DNA of 64,000 bases from contig CAVQOI010000008.1 of the NCBI GenBank assembly GCA_963714425.1, positions 372,001-436,000 of the forward strand. Direction: 5' to 3'. The translations under genes were made by a program, and so were the position numbers. The notes under the pieces were generated by a model. The model ran no database searches. It was not told the origin of the DNA and saw only the letters and a program-made list of their open reading frames with translations. Of this stretch, positions 1 through 8,001 are shown piece after piece (positions within the stretch are counted from its first letter, which is position 1; each line of letters opens with the position of its first letter). This stretch comes from DATCYX01 sp963714425. Lineage in GTDB: Bacteria > Chloroflexota > Anaerolineae > Anaerolineales > UBA4823.

Positions 1-90
1 GCAGCGCGCCTGGAAGCCGAGCGCGTGCATTCTTGGGCTCATACGGCGCAAAAAGTTGAATTCATTCTCGAAAAGTGCATAAGCCAATGA
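1..90 (+). CDS. C-terminal end of a probable glycosyltransferase (cut by window edge)
   Basis: The first 29 codons read open from base 1 to a TGA at 88-90. The tail contains a Trp-rich amphipathic helix (V-H-S-W-A-H-T-A-Q-K-V-E) that resembles the last helix of GT-B glycosyltransferases, which often ends with a Trp before a run of Glu/Lys. The TGA overlaps the ATG of the next gene (ATGA at 87-90), the translational coupling seen repeatedly in this operon. Only 29 residues are visible, so the family assignment is inference from the tail and the context. Confidence 0.5.
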   Translation, partial: AARLEAERVHSWAHTAQKVEFILEKCISQ

Positions 91-1181
91 AGCGGGATTT
101 GGTCAGCGTCATGATGCCTGCCTACAACGCTGAAGAGTATATTGGCGAGGCAATCCAAAGCGTTCTTTCCCAGACTTATACCACCTGGGAGCTAATTATC
201 GTCGATGACGGCTCTACAGACGGTACGTTTGAAGTTGTACGCTCTTTCCAAGATGCTCGTATCCGGCTTTTCTCACAACCAAATGCAGGGGAATCTGTTG
301 CGAGAAATACAGCATTAAGCCTGATGGAAGGAGAATATATCGCGTATATCGACGCCGACGATGTTTATTACCCCAATCATTTGGAAATTGCTGTAAAAGC
401 CCTCCAGACAAACCCGGATTGGGATGGCGTTTATTCGGATGGTATTCACATCGATACCAGCGGGCGGGAACTGCCGACACTATCCAGCCGGCGGCGTGGC
501 CCTTTTGAGGGGTGGATTTTCGATAAATTGGCTTGGGGATCGGATGTTTTTGGCCCACCTTTGTGCGTGGTTATTCGGAGGGAGAAAGTCGTTTCAAGGC
601 AGCTTGAGTACGACCCGCGCATCGTTATTGGTCCTGACTGGGATTTCTTCCTACGCTTTGCTGAGGATGCCGTATTTGGCTACGAAGATGTGAGAACCTG
701 TAAATACCGTATTCATAACACAAATATTACTCTCCGCGCATCACAACAAGTAAAACTGGACTCGCTCGCCCTATGCCGGAAGAAAGCAATTCAGCTTGCC
801 AGTTTTTCAAAATGCCCTCCAGAAACCCGCCGCTATGTTTTTTATGATTTACTGATCAATCTTGTCAGAGATAATCCGATCGAACGAGATAGCATCATGC
901 ACATGCCTCAGTTTTTTGAGCTACCTAAAGAAGTACAGGCGAGCTTGCTCCGCGTAGCAGCAGGTGTCTCGATAGCTGGTGGGTCGGTTCCACAGCTCCC
1001 TCAATCCTGGCTAAGAAGATCACAGGCACTCAAGCCAGGCGAATTGCGCACTCTGTTTATGATCCTTCTTCTAAGCACAAGTCCGCGATTGGCTGGTGCG
1101 TTATCGAGATGGCGATATTCGGGGCAAGGCAATAGTGAATTATTTGCCCCATTCTCCAATATGAGTAAACTTTTGCTCTAA
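87..1181 (+). CDS. Family 2 glycosyltransferase
   Basis: Predicted cytoplasmic inverting GT-A glycosyltransferase that adds a sugar to a lipid-linked glycan. The N-terminus has the classic GT2 start (SVMMPAYNAEEYIGEAIQSV), followed by VDDGSTDGT for nucleotide binding and the DxD-like IDADD. The C-terminal 100 residues are less conserved and carry no clear membrane span. The start is the ATG at 87, which overlaps the upstream stop codon; an in-frame GTG at 75 would add four residues inside the upstream gene. The next gene begins 4 nt after the stop. Acceptor and donor sugars cannot be read from the sequence. Confidence 0.9.
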   Translation: MKRDLVSVMMPAYNAEEYIGEAIQSVLSQTYTTWELIIVDDGSTDGTFEVVRSFQDARIRLFSQPNAGESVARNTALSLMEGEYIAYIDADDVYYPNHLEIAVKALQTNPDWDGVYSDGIHIDTSGRELPTLSSRRRGPFEGWIFDKLAWGSDVFGPPLCVVIRREKVVSRQLEYDPRIVIGPDWDFFLRFAEDAVFGYEDVRTCKYRIHNTNITLRASQQVKLDSLALCRKKAIQLASFSKCPPETRRYVFYDLLINLVRDNPIERDSIMHMPQFFELPKEVQASLLRVAAGVSIAGGSVPQLPQSWLRRSQALKPGELRTLFMILLLSTSPRLAGALSRWRYSGQGNSELFAPFSNMSKLLL

Positions 1182-1185
1182 GTAA

Positions 1186-2397
1186 ATGAAGATTGGCGTC
1201 TTTCACAATCTGCCCTCAGGAGGGGCAAAGAGAACTCTGCAAGAGCAAGTCAGAAGGTTAGCTCAGGAGCATTGCGTTGATGTATTTTCGATTTCGAGTG
1301 CGGATCATGAATTTGCTGATTTAAGACCCTTCGTCCACGGACATCGGATATTTAACTTCATCCCATCGCCGCTTTTCCCTTCTCCGTTTGGGAGAATAAA
1401 TCAGATTTCCCGAATCGTTGACCTTCTTCGCATGCATGCTTTAACCCGTCATATTTCTGGCGAGATTCAGCAAAATCAGTTTGACGTTCTGATGGTACAT
1501 CCTTGCCAGTACGAGAATGCTTCCAGCATCCTTCGACATCTTAAAAAAATGCCTACCATCTATTATTGCCATGAACCTCTGAGATTGGTTTATGAAAGGA
1601 TGCCGGAACGACCCTATGATCGGGAGGAAAGTTCGCGGCGAAAATTTTTCAACTCCCTTGACCCCCTCCCAGCTTCCTATCGAGAATTCCGCCGCCGGCT
1701 CGACCTGGTAAATACTCGTTCTGCTGGGATTGTGCTCGTCAATTCAAAGTATGTTCAATCAACTGTGAGAGAAATTTATCGAGTAGATGCCCAAGTAAGT
1801 TACCATGGGGTAGACACGAACGTTTTCAAGCCATTGGGTTTGGAGAAGGGGAATTTTGTGCTCTCGGTAGGGTCCTTAACACCACTGAAAGGATTTGATT
1901 TTCTGATTGAGGTGCTCTCGAAGATGAATGGAGATTTCAGACCAGAGCTGGTGATAGCGAGTAATTTTCAAAATCCATTGGAGCATGAATATCTCCTGCA
2001 ATTGGCTGATTCTTTCGGCGTTAAGGTACGGTTCTTAAGTAATGTCAGTGACCAGTATCTTGTGGAGCTATACAATCGTGCACGCGTAACGGTATATACG
2101 CCCATCCGTGAGCCCTTCGGGTTGGTATCCCTTGAATCCATGGCATGCGGCACACCAGTCATAGCGATTCGCGAAGGTGGTATTCAGGAAACCATTCTCG
2201 ATGGAGTGACCGGATATCTGATTGAACGCGATGTCAAAGAATTCGCCCAGGGTCTCCAGAGGATGCTTGATGATGAGAGCCTCTCATACACCATGGGCCT
2301 TAGGGGACGCGAGCATGTGCTCCAACACTGGTCATGGGAGAAATCAATCAATAGTCTCGATGGTTACCTGCGTGAAGTGTCAGCAACCGGACTATGA
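1186..2397 (+). CDS. Family 4 glycosyltransferase
   Basis: GT-B fold retaining glycosyltransferase of about 400 residues. The N-terminal acceptor domain begins MKIGVFHNLPSGGAKRTLQE. The C-terminal domain has the GT4 hallmarks: VLSVGSLTPLKGFDFLIEVL, then the E-x7-E motif region REPFGLVSLESMACGTPVIA, then the G-G-I-Q-E loop. It starts 4 nt after the previous gene and is likely co-transcribed with it. A 150-nt gap with a candidate promoter follows, so it may end a first transcription unit. The sugar specificity is unknown. Confidence 0.9.
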   Translation: MKIGVFHNLPSGGAKRTLQEQVRRLAQEHCVDVFSISSADHEFADLRPFVHGHRIFNFIPSPLFPSPFGRINQISRIVDLLRMHALTRHISGEIQQNQFDVLMVHPCQYENASSILRHLKKMPTIYYCHEPLRLVYERMPERPYDREESSRRKFFNSLDPLPASYREFRRRLDLVNTRSAGIVLVNSKYVQSTVREIYRVDAQVSYHGVDTNVFKPLGLEKGNFVLSVGSLTPLKGFDFLIEVLSKMNGDFRPELVIASNFQNPLEHEYLLQLADSFGVKVRFLSNVSDQYLVELYNRARVTVYTPIREPFGLVSLESMACGTPVIAIREGGIQETILDGVTGYLIERDVKEFAQGLQRMLDDESLSYTMGLRGREHVLQHWSWEKSINSLDGYLREVSATGL

Positions 2398-2452
2398 TCG
2401 TGATTAATAGAAATTGTAAGGAATATTAAGACAGACCTGGGTGGTAGTGCTA

Positions 2453-2461
2453 TGATATAAT
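2453..2461 (+). promoter_or_regulatory. Candidate extended -10 promoter
   Basis: TGATATAAT at 2453-2461 matches the extended -10 consensus TGnTATAAT. No convincing -35 lies 17 nt upstream. It sits in the gap at 2398-2550 ahead of the flavoprotein at 2551 and could start transcription of the pyrrole module. Confidence 0.4.
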
Positions 2462-2550
2462 TTCAATATCGTAGCAATAACATAGCAATTATCCAATTAA
2501 TAACGCTTCGACTGGGGGTACCTAGTCGATTCTATCAACGAGGTGTCATC

Positions 2551-4092
2551 GTGAGAACTAAAGTAGAATATTTGATTGTTGGGGCGGGTCCTGCAGGCTT
2601 GCAATTGGGTTTTTTCCTTCAAAAAAATCAGCGAGATTACTTAATACTCGAACGTTGGAACAAACCTGGAAGGTTTTTTAACCACTTTCCACGCCACAAC
2701 ACATTGATCTCCATCAATAAGGTATTTACTGGGAAAACCAATCCGGAGATCAACCTTCGCTGGGATTGGAACTCCTTACTCAGTGATAATCCGGAGTTGC
2801 TCTTCAAGAATTATTCCCAGGCTTATTTCCCAAAACCTGAGGATTTGGTGCGCTACCTGACTGATTATGCCGAGAATTATCAATTAAATATTCGCTATAA
2901 CACCCAGGTTACTCAAGTGACAAAATCTGAAGAGGGGTTCCAAATCACTGACCAGGGTGGAAATCGCATCCTTGCGCAGCGGTTAATTGTTGCGACAGGA
3001 GTAACTAAGGAATACGAGCCAGATATCCCCGGACGCGAGCTATGCGACACGTATGCCAGACATTCGATCGACCTGAATGAATACACGAATAAGCGTGTGT
3101 TGATTGTTGGAAAGGGTAATTCCGCATTTGAGACTGCTGATCACTTGACCGAAGTTGCAGCTGTGATTCATGTTCTAAGTCCGCACTCGGTCAAAATGGC
3201 ATGGGAGTCTCACTTTGTAGGAAATCTTCGTGCTGTAAATAATAATTTCCTGGATACTTACCAGCTCAAATCTCAAAATACTGTCATCGACGCGAGCATC
3301 AACCGGATTGAGAAAATGGGTGAAATATATTGTGTCGATATCACCTACACGCACGCCAAGGGACAGACTCGACGTTTGGAGTTTGACAAGGTGATTTTTT
3401 GTACTGGATTCCGCTTTGACCCCTCTATCTTTGATGAAAGCTGTCTCCCAGAGCTGGTGTATAACGACAAACTACCTGCTCAAACGAGCGAGTGGGAGTC
3501 AATTAATGTGCCCAACTTGTATTTTGCAGGGACTTTGATGCAAGCTTGTGACTTTAAAAAGACCATGTCCGGTTTTATCCATGGTTTTCGTTATAATGTC
3601 CGGGCATTGAGCAATATATTTGAGGTGAAGTATCATGGTGCTTCCTGGCCTTACGAAGAGATGGAATCTGCTCCTGAAGAAATCCTCACGAAAATCATCG
3701 ATCGCATGAACAACGGGTCGGGAATCTTCTTGCAACCAGGATTTTTACAGGACGTTATTATCATTGACGGGGAAATAGCTAAGTACTATGAAGATATCCG
3801 CGCCGACTATATTCATGCTAGTTTCCTGGGACAGAATGAACATTACTATACACTGGCGTTGAAGTATGGGCATTTTCAAGATGTTTTCTCAACAGAACGC
3901 GATCCAGATCCAATGAAGGGGGATGAAGCAGCATACCTGCATCCTGTTATCAGCCGATTTAGTTTTGGCAAGCCTGTGTCGGAGCACCATGTCCAGGATG
4001 ACCTGGAAAGCGAATGGTATCTGGATGAATACATCCAACCTGCACGCCAGTTCCTAAGCGAGCAATTATCACCGAACGCTACCATGACGTAA
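2551..4092 (+). CDS. FAD-dependent monooxygenase-like oxidoreductase
   Basis: Two-dinucleotide-binding flavoprotein of 513 residues. Residues 7-14 (IVGAGPAGLQ) form the FAD-binding GxGxxG, and a second Rossmann motif (VLIVGKGNSAFETADHL, near residue 188) fits NAD(P)H binding. ATGVT and CTGFRFDPS match the ATG and second conserved motif of flavin-containing monooxygenases. The overall pattern resembles FOXRED2/FMO-like enzymes, and the C-terminal 130 residues are specific to this protein. The GTG start is supported by GAGGTG five bases upstream. It stands directly upstream of the pyrrole module but is separated by 157 nt, so a role in the same pathway (for example hydroxylation of the acyl group or a sugar) is only a guess. 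Confidence 0.75.
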   Translation: MRTKVEYLIVGAGPAGLQLGFFLQKNQRDYLILERWNKPGRFFNHFPRHNTLISINKVFTGKTNPEINLRWDWNSLLSDNPELLFKNYSQAYFPKPEDLVRYLTDYAENYQLNIRYNTQVTQVTKSEEGFQITDQGGNRILAQRLIVATGVTKEYEPDIPGRELCDTYARHSIDLNEYTNKRVLIVGKGNSAFETADHLTEVAAVIHVLSPHSVKMAWESHFVGNLRAVNNNFLDTYQLKSQNTVIDASINRIEKMGEIYCVDITYTHAKGQTRRLEFDKVIFCTGFRFDPSIFDESCLPELVYNDKLPAQTSEWESINVPNLYFAGTLMQACDFKKTMSGFIHGFRYNVRALSNIFEVKYHGASWPYEEMESAPEEILTKIIDRMNNGSGIFLQPGFLQDVIIIDGEIAKYYEDIRADYIHASFLGQNEHYYTLALKYGHFQDVFSTERDPDPMKGDEAAYLHPVISRFSFGKPVSEHHVQDDLESEWYLDEYIQPARQFLSEQLSPNATMT

Positions 4093-4249
4093 AGAATTCG
4101 AGTTAAGGCTCGTGGACTGGAGCGCCATCCGGCAACCATAGAAGGACGAGGGGGAAGGGTCGCTGTTTCGTGGCTTCGGTTCTTCGGGTTGATTACTCGG
4201 TAAACCTTTTTTGGGGGATTATCAATTCTATGAATTTGGAGTCTAGATA

Positions 4250-5395
4250 ATGGATTTTTCTTGGAGCGAGGAACAGCTGGCTTATAAAAAAGCTGTAATC
4301 GAATTTGCCCAGAAAGAACTAAACATTGGCATGATCGAGCGAGATTATGAAGGCAGCTTTTCGCGAGAGCTATGGAAGAAATGTGCTGGATTCGGCATCC
4401 AGGGATTAGCGACGCCGGAGATCTACGGGGGTAGCGATGCCGATATTATGACCACCATGCTGACAATGGAAGGGCTTGGCTATGGTTGCCACGACAATGG
4501 CCTGATCTTCGCAATCAACGCTCAGATGTGGAGCGTGATGATGCCAATTTTGAGTTTTGGCACCGACGCTCAAAAACAGAGATACTTGCCTGACCTGTGC
4601 TCGGGCAAACTTATCGGGGCACATGGAATGACTGAGCCAGGTACGGGTTCTGACGCCTACCAGCTGCAGACGCGGGCAGTCCGCTCCGGGGATGGCTATA
4701 TTTTGAATGGAACAAAAATGTTCGTTACGAATGCTCCGGTCGCCGATATGGCGGTTGTGTTCGCCACAGTTGATCCTTCTAAAGGTATGTGGGGGATCAG
4801 CACGTTTATCATCGACATGGGTACGCCTGGATTTACAGTGAGTAGGAGCATCGAGAAGATGGGATTACGTACATCTCCAATGGGAGAGTTAATCCTCCAG
4901 GAATGTTATGTTCCGCTTGAAAACCGGCTCGGACCAGAGGGTGCTGGTGCGCGTATCTTCAATCACTCGATGGAGTGGGAGCGAAGCTGTATACTTGCAA
5001 GCAATCTTGGGGTCATGGAACGCCAGCTCGAGCGGTCAATCGAGTATGCCCGAGAACGCCAACAGTTTGGGCAACCGATTGGTAAATTTCAGGCGGTAGC
5101 AAATCGGATTGTGGATATGAACGTTCGTCTGGAGACCGCTCGCTTAATTCTCTACAAAGTAGCTTGGTTGAAGAAAATGGGTAAGCCTGCAGCGCTTGAG
5201 GCAGCCATGGCTAAACTCTACCTGAGCGAATGCTTTGTGCTTTCAGGAATGGATGCAATTCATACTCTTGGTGGATATGGGTACATGACTGAGTTCGAGG
5301 TAGAGCGTGATTTACGCGACTCGATTGGGGGAACGATCTATTCGGGCACCTCGGATATTCAAAGAAACATAATTGCTAGGTTGCTAGGTCTGTAA
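4250..5395 (+). CDS. Acyl-CoA dehydrogenase-fold L-prolyl-S-carrier protein dehydrogenase (PltE/CloN3/RedW-like)
   Basis: Complete 381-residue flavin dehydrogenase of the acyl-CoA dehydrogenase superfamily. MTEPGTGSD (127-135) and the C-terminal IYSGTSDIQ (363-371) are family signatures. The usual catalytic Glu of IYEGT is Ser365 here. A Glu lies instead at position 244 in helix G (M-E-W-E-R), as in isovaleryl-CoA dehydrogenase and, from memory, in PltE-type enzymes that oxidise prolyl-S-PCP to pyrrolyl-S-PCP. GCHDNGLIF (79-87) and the helix with VMERQLERSIEYARERQQFG also resemble PltE. GGAG about nine bases before the ATG supports the start. The next gene is an adenylation enzyme 19 nt downstream, followed by carrier proteins, the order expected for pyrrole formation. 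An ordinary acyl-CoA dehydrogenase is the alternative, but no beta-oxidation gene is near. Confidence 0.8.
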   Translation: MDFSWSEEQLAYKKAVIEFAQKELNIGMIERDYEGSFSRELWKKCAGFGIQGLATPEIYGGSDADIMTTMLTMEGLGYGCHDNGLIFAINAQMWSVMMPILSFGTDAQKQRYLPDLCSGKLIGAHGMTEPGTGSDAYQLQTRAVRSGDGYILNGTKMFVTNAPVADMAVVFATVDPSKGMWGISTFIIDMGTPGFTVSRSIEKMGLRTSPMGELILQECYVPLENRLGPEGAGARIFNHSMEWERSCILASNLGVMERQLERSIEYARERQQFGQPIGKFQAVANRIVDMNVRLETARLILYKVAWLKKMGKPAALEAAMAKLYLSECFVLSGMDAIHTLGGYGYMTEFEVERDLRDSIGGTIYSGTSDIQRNIIARLLGL

Positions 5396-5414
5396 TCCCA
5401 ACTAGGATGTGCTG

Positions 5415-6995
5415 ATGAGATTTCTGTTACCTCATGCGATTACGACAGGTGCCGAACGACATCCGGAACGGCAGGCGATTCGTATCTCAGGCAAGAGCCT
5501 ATCCTACGCCGATTTAGAGCTGCGATCGAATGCTCTGGCAAACACTCTACTAGCCCAAGGACTTACACGGGGAGAGCGTGTGGGCATATTCATGAATAAA
5601 GGGCTCGAATCCGGCATAGCTATTTATGGCATTATGAAAGCTGGCGGAGCATATGTGCCCTTGGATCCCTTTGCGCCTGTATCACGAATCGGATATGTGA
5701 TTAAGGATTGTGGTATCAGGACGCTCTTGACCAATGAAATCAAGCGCGAACAAGTAAAACAGATGCTCACGGAGGGGAAGGCGCTGGAAAATATCATCGG
5801 ACTACAAGCATCGGACGATCTGCCTGTTCGTTCCACCTCCTGGGAAGAAGCGCTTGAATCTGACACCACCCTTCCAGCTCTCAACCTCACAGAGCAAGAC
5901 CTGGCATATATCCTATACACTTCAGGTTCTACCGGCGTGCCCAAGGGGATCATGCACACTCACCGGAGCGGATTAAGCTTCGCTGAGTGGGCAGCAGATA
6001 CATATGGATTGGTTGGTGAGGATCAAATTAGCAACCATGCACCCTTGCATTTCGATCTTTCGACCTTTGATTTTTTCTCCAGCGCTGTTGCCGGAGCTAC
6101 CACAGTCATCGTCCCAGAAGCACTCACCAAGTTTCCGTCCAATCTTTCCCGTTTGATGGAGGAGGAACGAATATCAGTTTGGTATTCCGTCCCCTTCGCA
6201 TTGATCCAACTGATGGAACATGGTGGCATCCAGAACCGGGACTTGAGCGCACTACGATGGATCCTCTTTGCAGGTGAGGTATTTCCTACAAAGCACCTAC
6301 GCCAGTTGATGTCATTGCTTCCAGATATTCGCTTTAGCAATTTATTTGGTCCTACAGAGACCAATGTTTGCACTTACTATCACGTTGAGGAGATTCCCCT
6401 AGATACGGATGAAACGATACCGATCGGAAAGCCTTGCGCAAATATTGAGGATTTAGTCCTAGACCTGGATGATCGGCCCGTTGAACAAGGCGAAGTCGGC
6501 GAGCTACTCATTCGCGGTGGCGTGGTGATGAAAGGCTATTGGGGGCAGTCTGATAAGACAGACAAAAGCTTCTATCAGCGCTCTGCGTTCGATCAGTTCA
6601 ATGATATCTTTTATCGCACTGGCGATTTAGTTCAATTGGATACCAATGGAAATTATCGTTACCTGGGCCGGAAGGACAGGCAGATAAAAACCCGCGGGTA
6701 TCGCGTGGAGCTGGATGAGGTCGAAGTAGCTCTGCTGTCACATACCAGTGTTAAGGAGGCCGCAGCCTTTGTCGTTCCAGACAATCAGGGCAGTAATCTA
6801 ATCGAAGCCGCTATTACCCTTAACCCGCGCAATGAGCTTGTGCTGGCAGATATTATCGAGCATATTTCACAGCACCTGCCACCTTATGCCATCCCCTCAC
6901 GTATTGATATCCTAGATGAGTTTCCTAGGACTTCGACTGGAAAAATTGACCGTCGTGAGCTACAATCACGCGCCAAGGAAAGATTGACCCTTTAG
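5415..6995 (+). CDS. Stand-alone amino acid adenylation enzyme, probable L-prolyl-AMP ligase (PltF/CloN4-like)
   Basis: Free-standing NRPS-type adenylation domain that activates an amino acid with ATP and loads it on a carrier protein. Counting from an in-frame GTG at 5409 (two codons before the ATG), core A3 is YTSGSTGVPKG (170-180), A4 HFDLSTFD (214-221), A5 NLFGPTETNVCTYY (311-324), A7 YRTGDL, and A10 TGKIDRREL with the catalytic Lys near 512. Manual alignment to PheA gives the pocket residues D-L-F-Y-L-A-L-V-C-K. As I remember it, this is the proline code of PltF/RedM/CloN4. The Asp (D216) that binds the alpha-amino group argues for an amino acid and not a fatty acid. There is no fused carrier domain; two separate carrier genes follow. 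Either start codon is possible. Confidence 0.85.
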   Translation: MRFLLPHAITTGAERHPERQAIRISGKSLSYADLELRSNALANTLLAQGLTRGERVGIFMNKGLESGIAIYGIMKAGGAYVPLDPFAPVSRIGYVIKDCGIRTLLTNEIKREQVKQMLTEGKALENIIGLQASDDLPVRSTSWEEALESDTTLPALNLTEQDLAYILYTSGSTGVPKGIMHTHRSGLSFAEWAADTYGLVGEDQISNHAPLHFDLSTFDFFSSAVAGATTVIVPEALTKFPSNLSRLMEEERISVWYSVPFALIQLMEHGGIQNRDLSALRWILFAGEVFPTKHLRQLMSLLPDIRFSNLFGPTETNVCTYYHVEEIPLDTDETIPIGKPCANIEDLVLDLDDRPVEQGEVGELLIRGGVVMKGYWGQSDKTDKSFYQRSAFDQFNDIFYRTGDLVQLDTNGNYRYLGRKDRQIKTRGYRVELDEVEVALLSHTSVKEAAAFVVPDNQGSNLIEAAITLNPRNELVLADIIEHISQHLPPYAIPSRIDILDEFPRTSTGKIDRRELQSRAKERLTL

Positions 6996-7038
6996 TTATA
7001 TATCCACACACTTTATTTTGATTGGAGAATTTCGTAAT

Positions 7039-7275
7039 ATGGATCGCAAAGCTATTCTAATGGAGTATATAAAGAGTGAGATTATGCGAAATAAGTCCGC
7101 AAATCTCGATGAAAACGAGGATTTGCTCAGCGCTGGTATCCTCAACTCGCTGGCAATCCTACAATTAATTGCCTACATCGAGAAAGCGCTGGGTATCAAC
7201 GTGCCAGATGAAGATGTAGTCTATGATAACTTCCGCAGCATCAACGATTTAGTGGTGTATTTACAAAAATATTAG
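7039..7275 (+). CDS. Acyl/peptidyl carrier protein 1
   Basis: Small four-helix carrier protein of 78 residues. The phosphopantetheine site is Ser37 in GILNSLAIL; the usual Asp before the Ser is Asn. The start is the ATG at 7039: GGAG lies at 7024-7027, and the protein then begins MDRKA exactly like the second carrier at 7652. An upstream TTG at 7018 would place the ribosome site inside the gene. The neighbours suggest it carries prolyl or pyrrolyl thioester. It and the carrier at 7652 are clear tandem duplicates with the same length and the same Ser position. Confidence 0.85.
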   Translation: MDRKAILMEYIKSEIMRNKSANLDENEDLLSAGILNSLAILQLIAYIEKALGINVPDEDVVYDNFRSINDLVVYLQKY

Positions 7276-7335
7276 TCTGATTGCAAGAGACTTGATCAGA
7301 TTGATCAAGGATTTCCAGTTCACTGGGTGGTAGCC

Positions 7336-7531
7336 ATGAAGACTGATGTCTTGATTATCGGTGGTGGTCCGGCTGGCTCTGCTGCTGCGATGTTCATTTT
7401 AATAGGGATCTAATTAGGACCAGGCAAATCCATTTGCCGACTACCAGCTCTATTCCATTCCAATTGGGTCACGCTTCCACCCGGAACGTGCTCCAATTTG
7501 GACTGCCGATTTTGATGGTCAAGCATTATGA
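7336..7531 (+). pseudogene. Decayed flavoprotein remnant between the two carrier proteins
   Basis: The ATG at 7336 opens a 25-codon frame that reads MKTDVLIIGGGPAGSAAAMF and ends at TAA 7411-7413. This is the FAD-binding N-terminus of a protein very like the halogenase at 8002 (MTDVIIIGGGPAGSAL). A second stretch in another frame (7418-7531), with a coding look (Y-S-I-P-I-G-S-R-F-H-P-E-R), ends at TGA 7529-7531. Between them most of a normal 420-residue gene is missing. With the flanking carrier genes this looks like a duplicated carrier + halogenase unit whose first halogenase was deleted. The rest of the 376-nt gap (7532-7651) shows only the ribosome site of the next gene, GGGAG near 7637. 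Confidence 0.65.
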
Positions 7532-7651
7532 TCGTGGTGCATGTCGTGTTGAAACCTTGGTGACTTTTTGAACTCTATTTATATAGCGAGTTCTCACCAT
7601 ATCACTAAAGTATGATCCAGACAACATTAACATAAGGGAGTTTATTTCATA

Positions 7652-7888
7652 ATGGATCGTAAAGCACTGCTAACAGAGTATATTAAGAACGAGATCATAA
7701 GAAACGTAAACGCTCGCCTGGATGACGATGAAGATTTGCTAATTTCTGGCATACTCGACTCCCTGGCCATCCTGCGGTTAGTCGCGCATATTGATACAGC
7801 CTTGGGTATCCAGGTTCCGGATAAAGACGTGATTTATGATAATTTCAAGAGCATCAATGCTTTAGTTGGGTATTTGCAGCAGTATTAG
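7652..7888 (+). CDS. Acyl/peptidyl carrier protein 2
   Basis: A 78-residue carrier protein, paralogue of the one at 7039. The phosphopantetheine Ser is Ser37 in the canonical D-S-L (GILDSLAIL). The helix around it and the C-terminal YDNFKSINALVGYL follow the pattern of PltL/CloN5-type carriers. A GGGAG site lies about ten bases before the ATG. It stands 113 nt before the halogenase. In clorobiocin and coumermycin clusters two carriers (CloN5, CloN1) hand the pyrrole on before transfer to a sugar; whether this pair does the same is inference, and no KASIII-like CloN2 homologue is present. Confidence 0.85.
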   Translation: MDRKALLTEYIKNEIIRNVNARLDDDEDLLISGILDSLAILRLVAHIDTALGIQVPDKDVIYDNFKSINALVGYLQQY

Positions 7889-8001
7889 AGCATATCTGAA
7901 GGTTCGGGATTGCAGGTGTCTTCAGGAGCTTTTGCTACCCACTACCCTGTTTCCCTTAATTATTTGGGTGTTTATTTCAAAGACAAATAGGAGATTTAAC
8001 T

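Noticed and set aside
4113..4249. Possible regulatory RNA between the flavoprotein and the dehydrogenase
   Set aside because: No stable hairpin with T-run or conserved riboswitch-like core could be seen in this gap.
7018..7038. TTG start adding seven residues to carrier protein 1
   Set aside because: The extra stretch contains the ribosome binding site of the ATG at 7039, and the paralogue at 7652 starts at the matching position.
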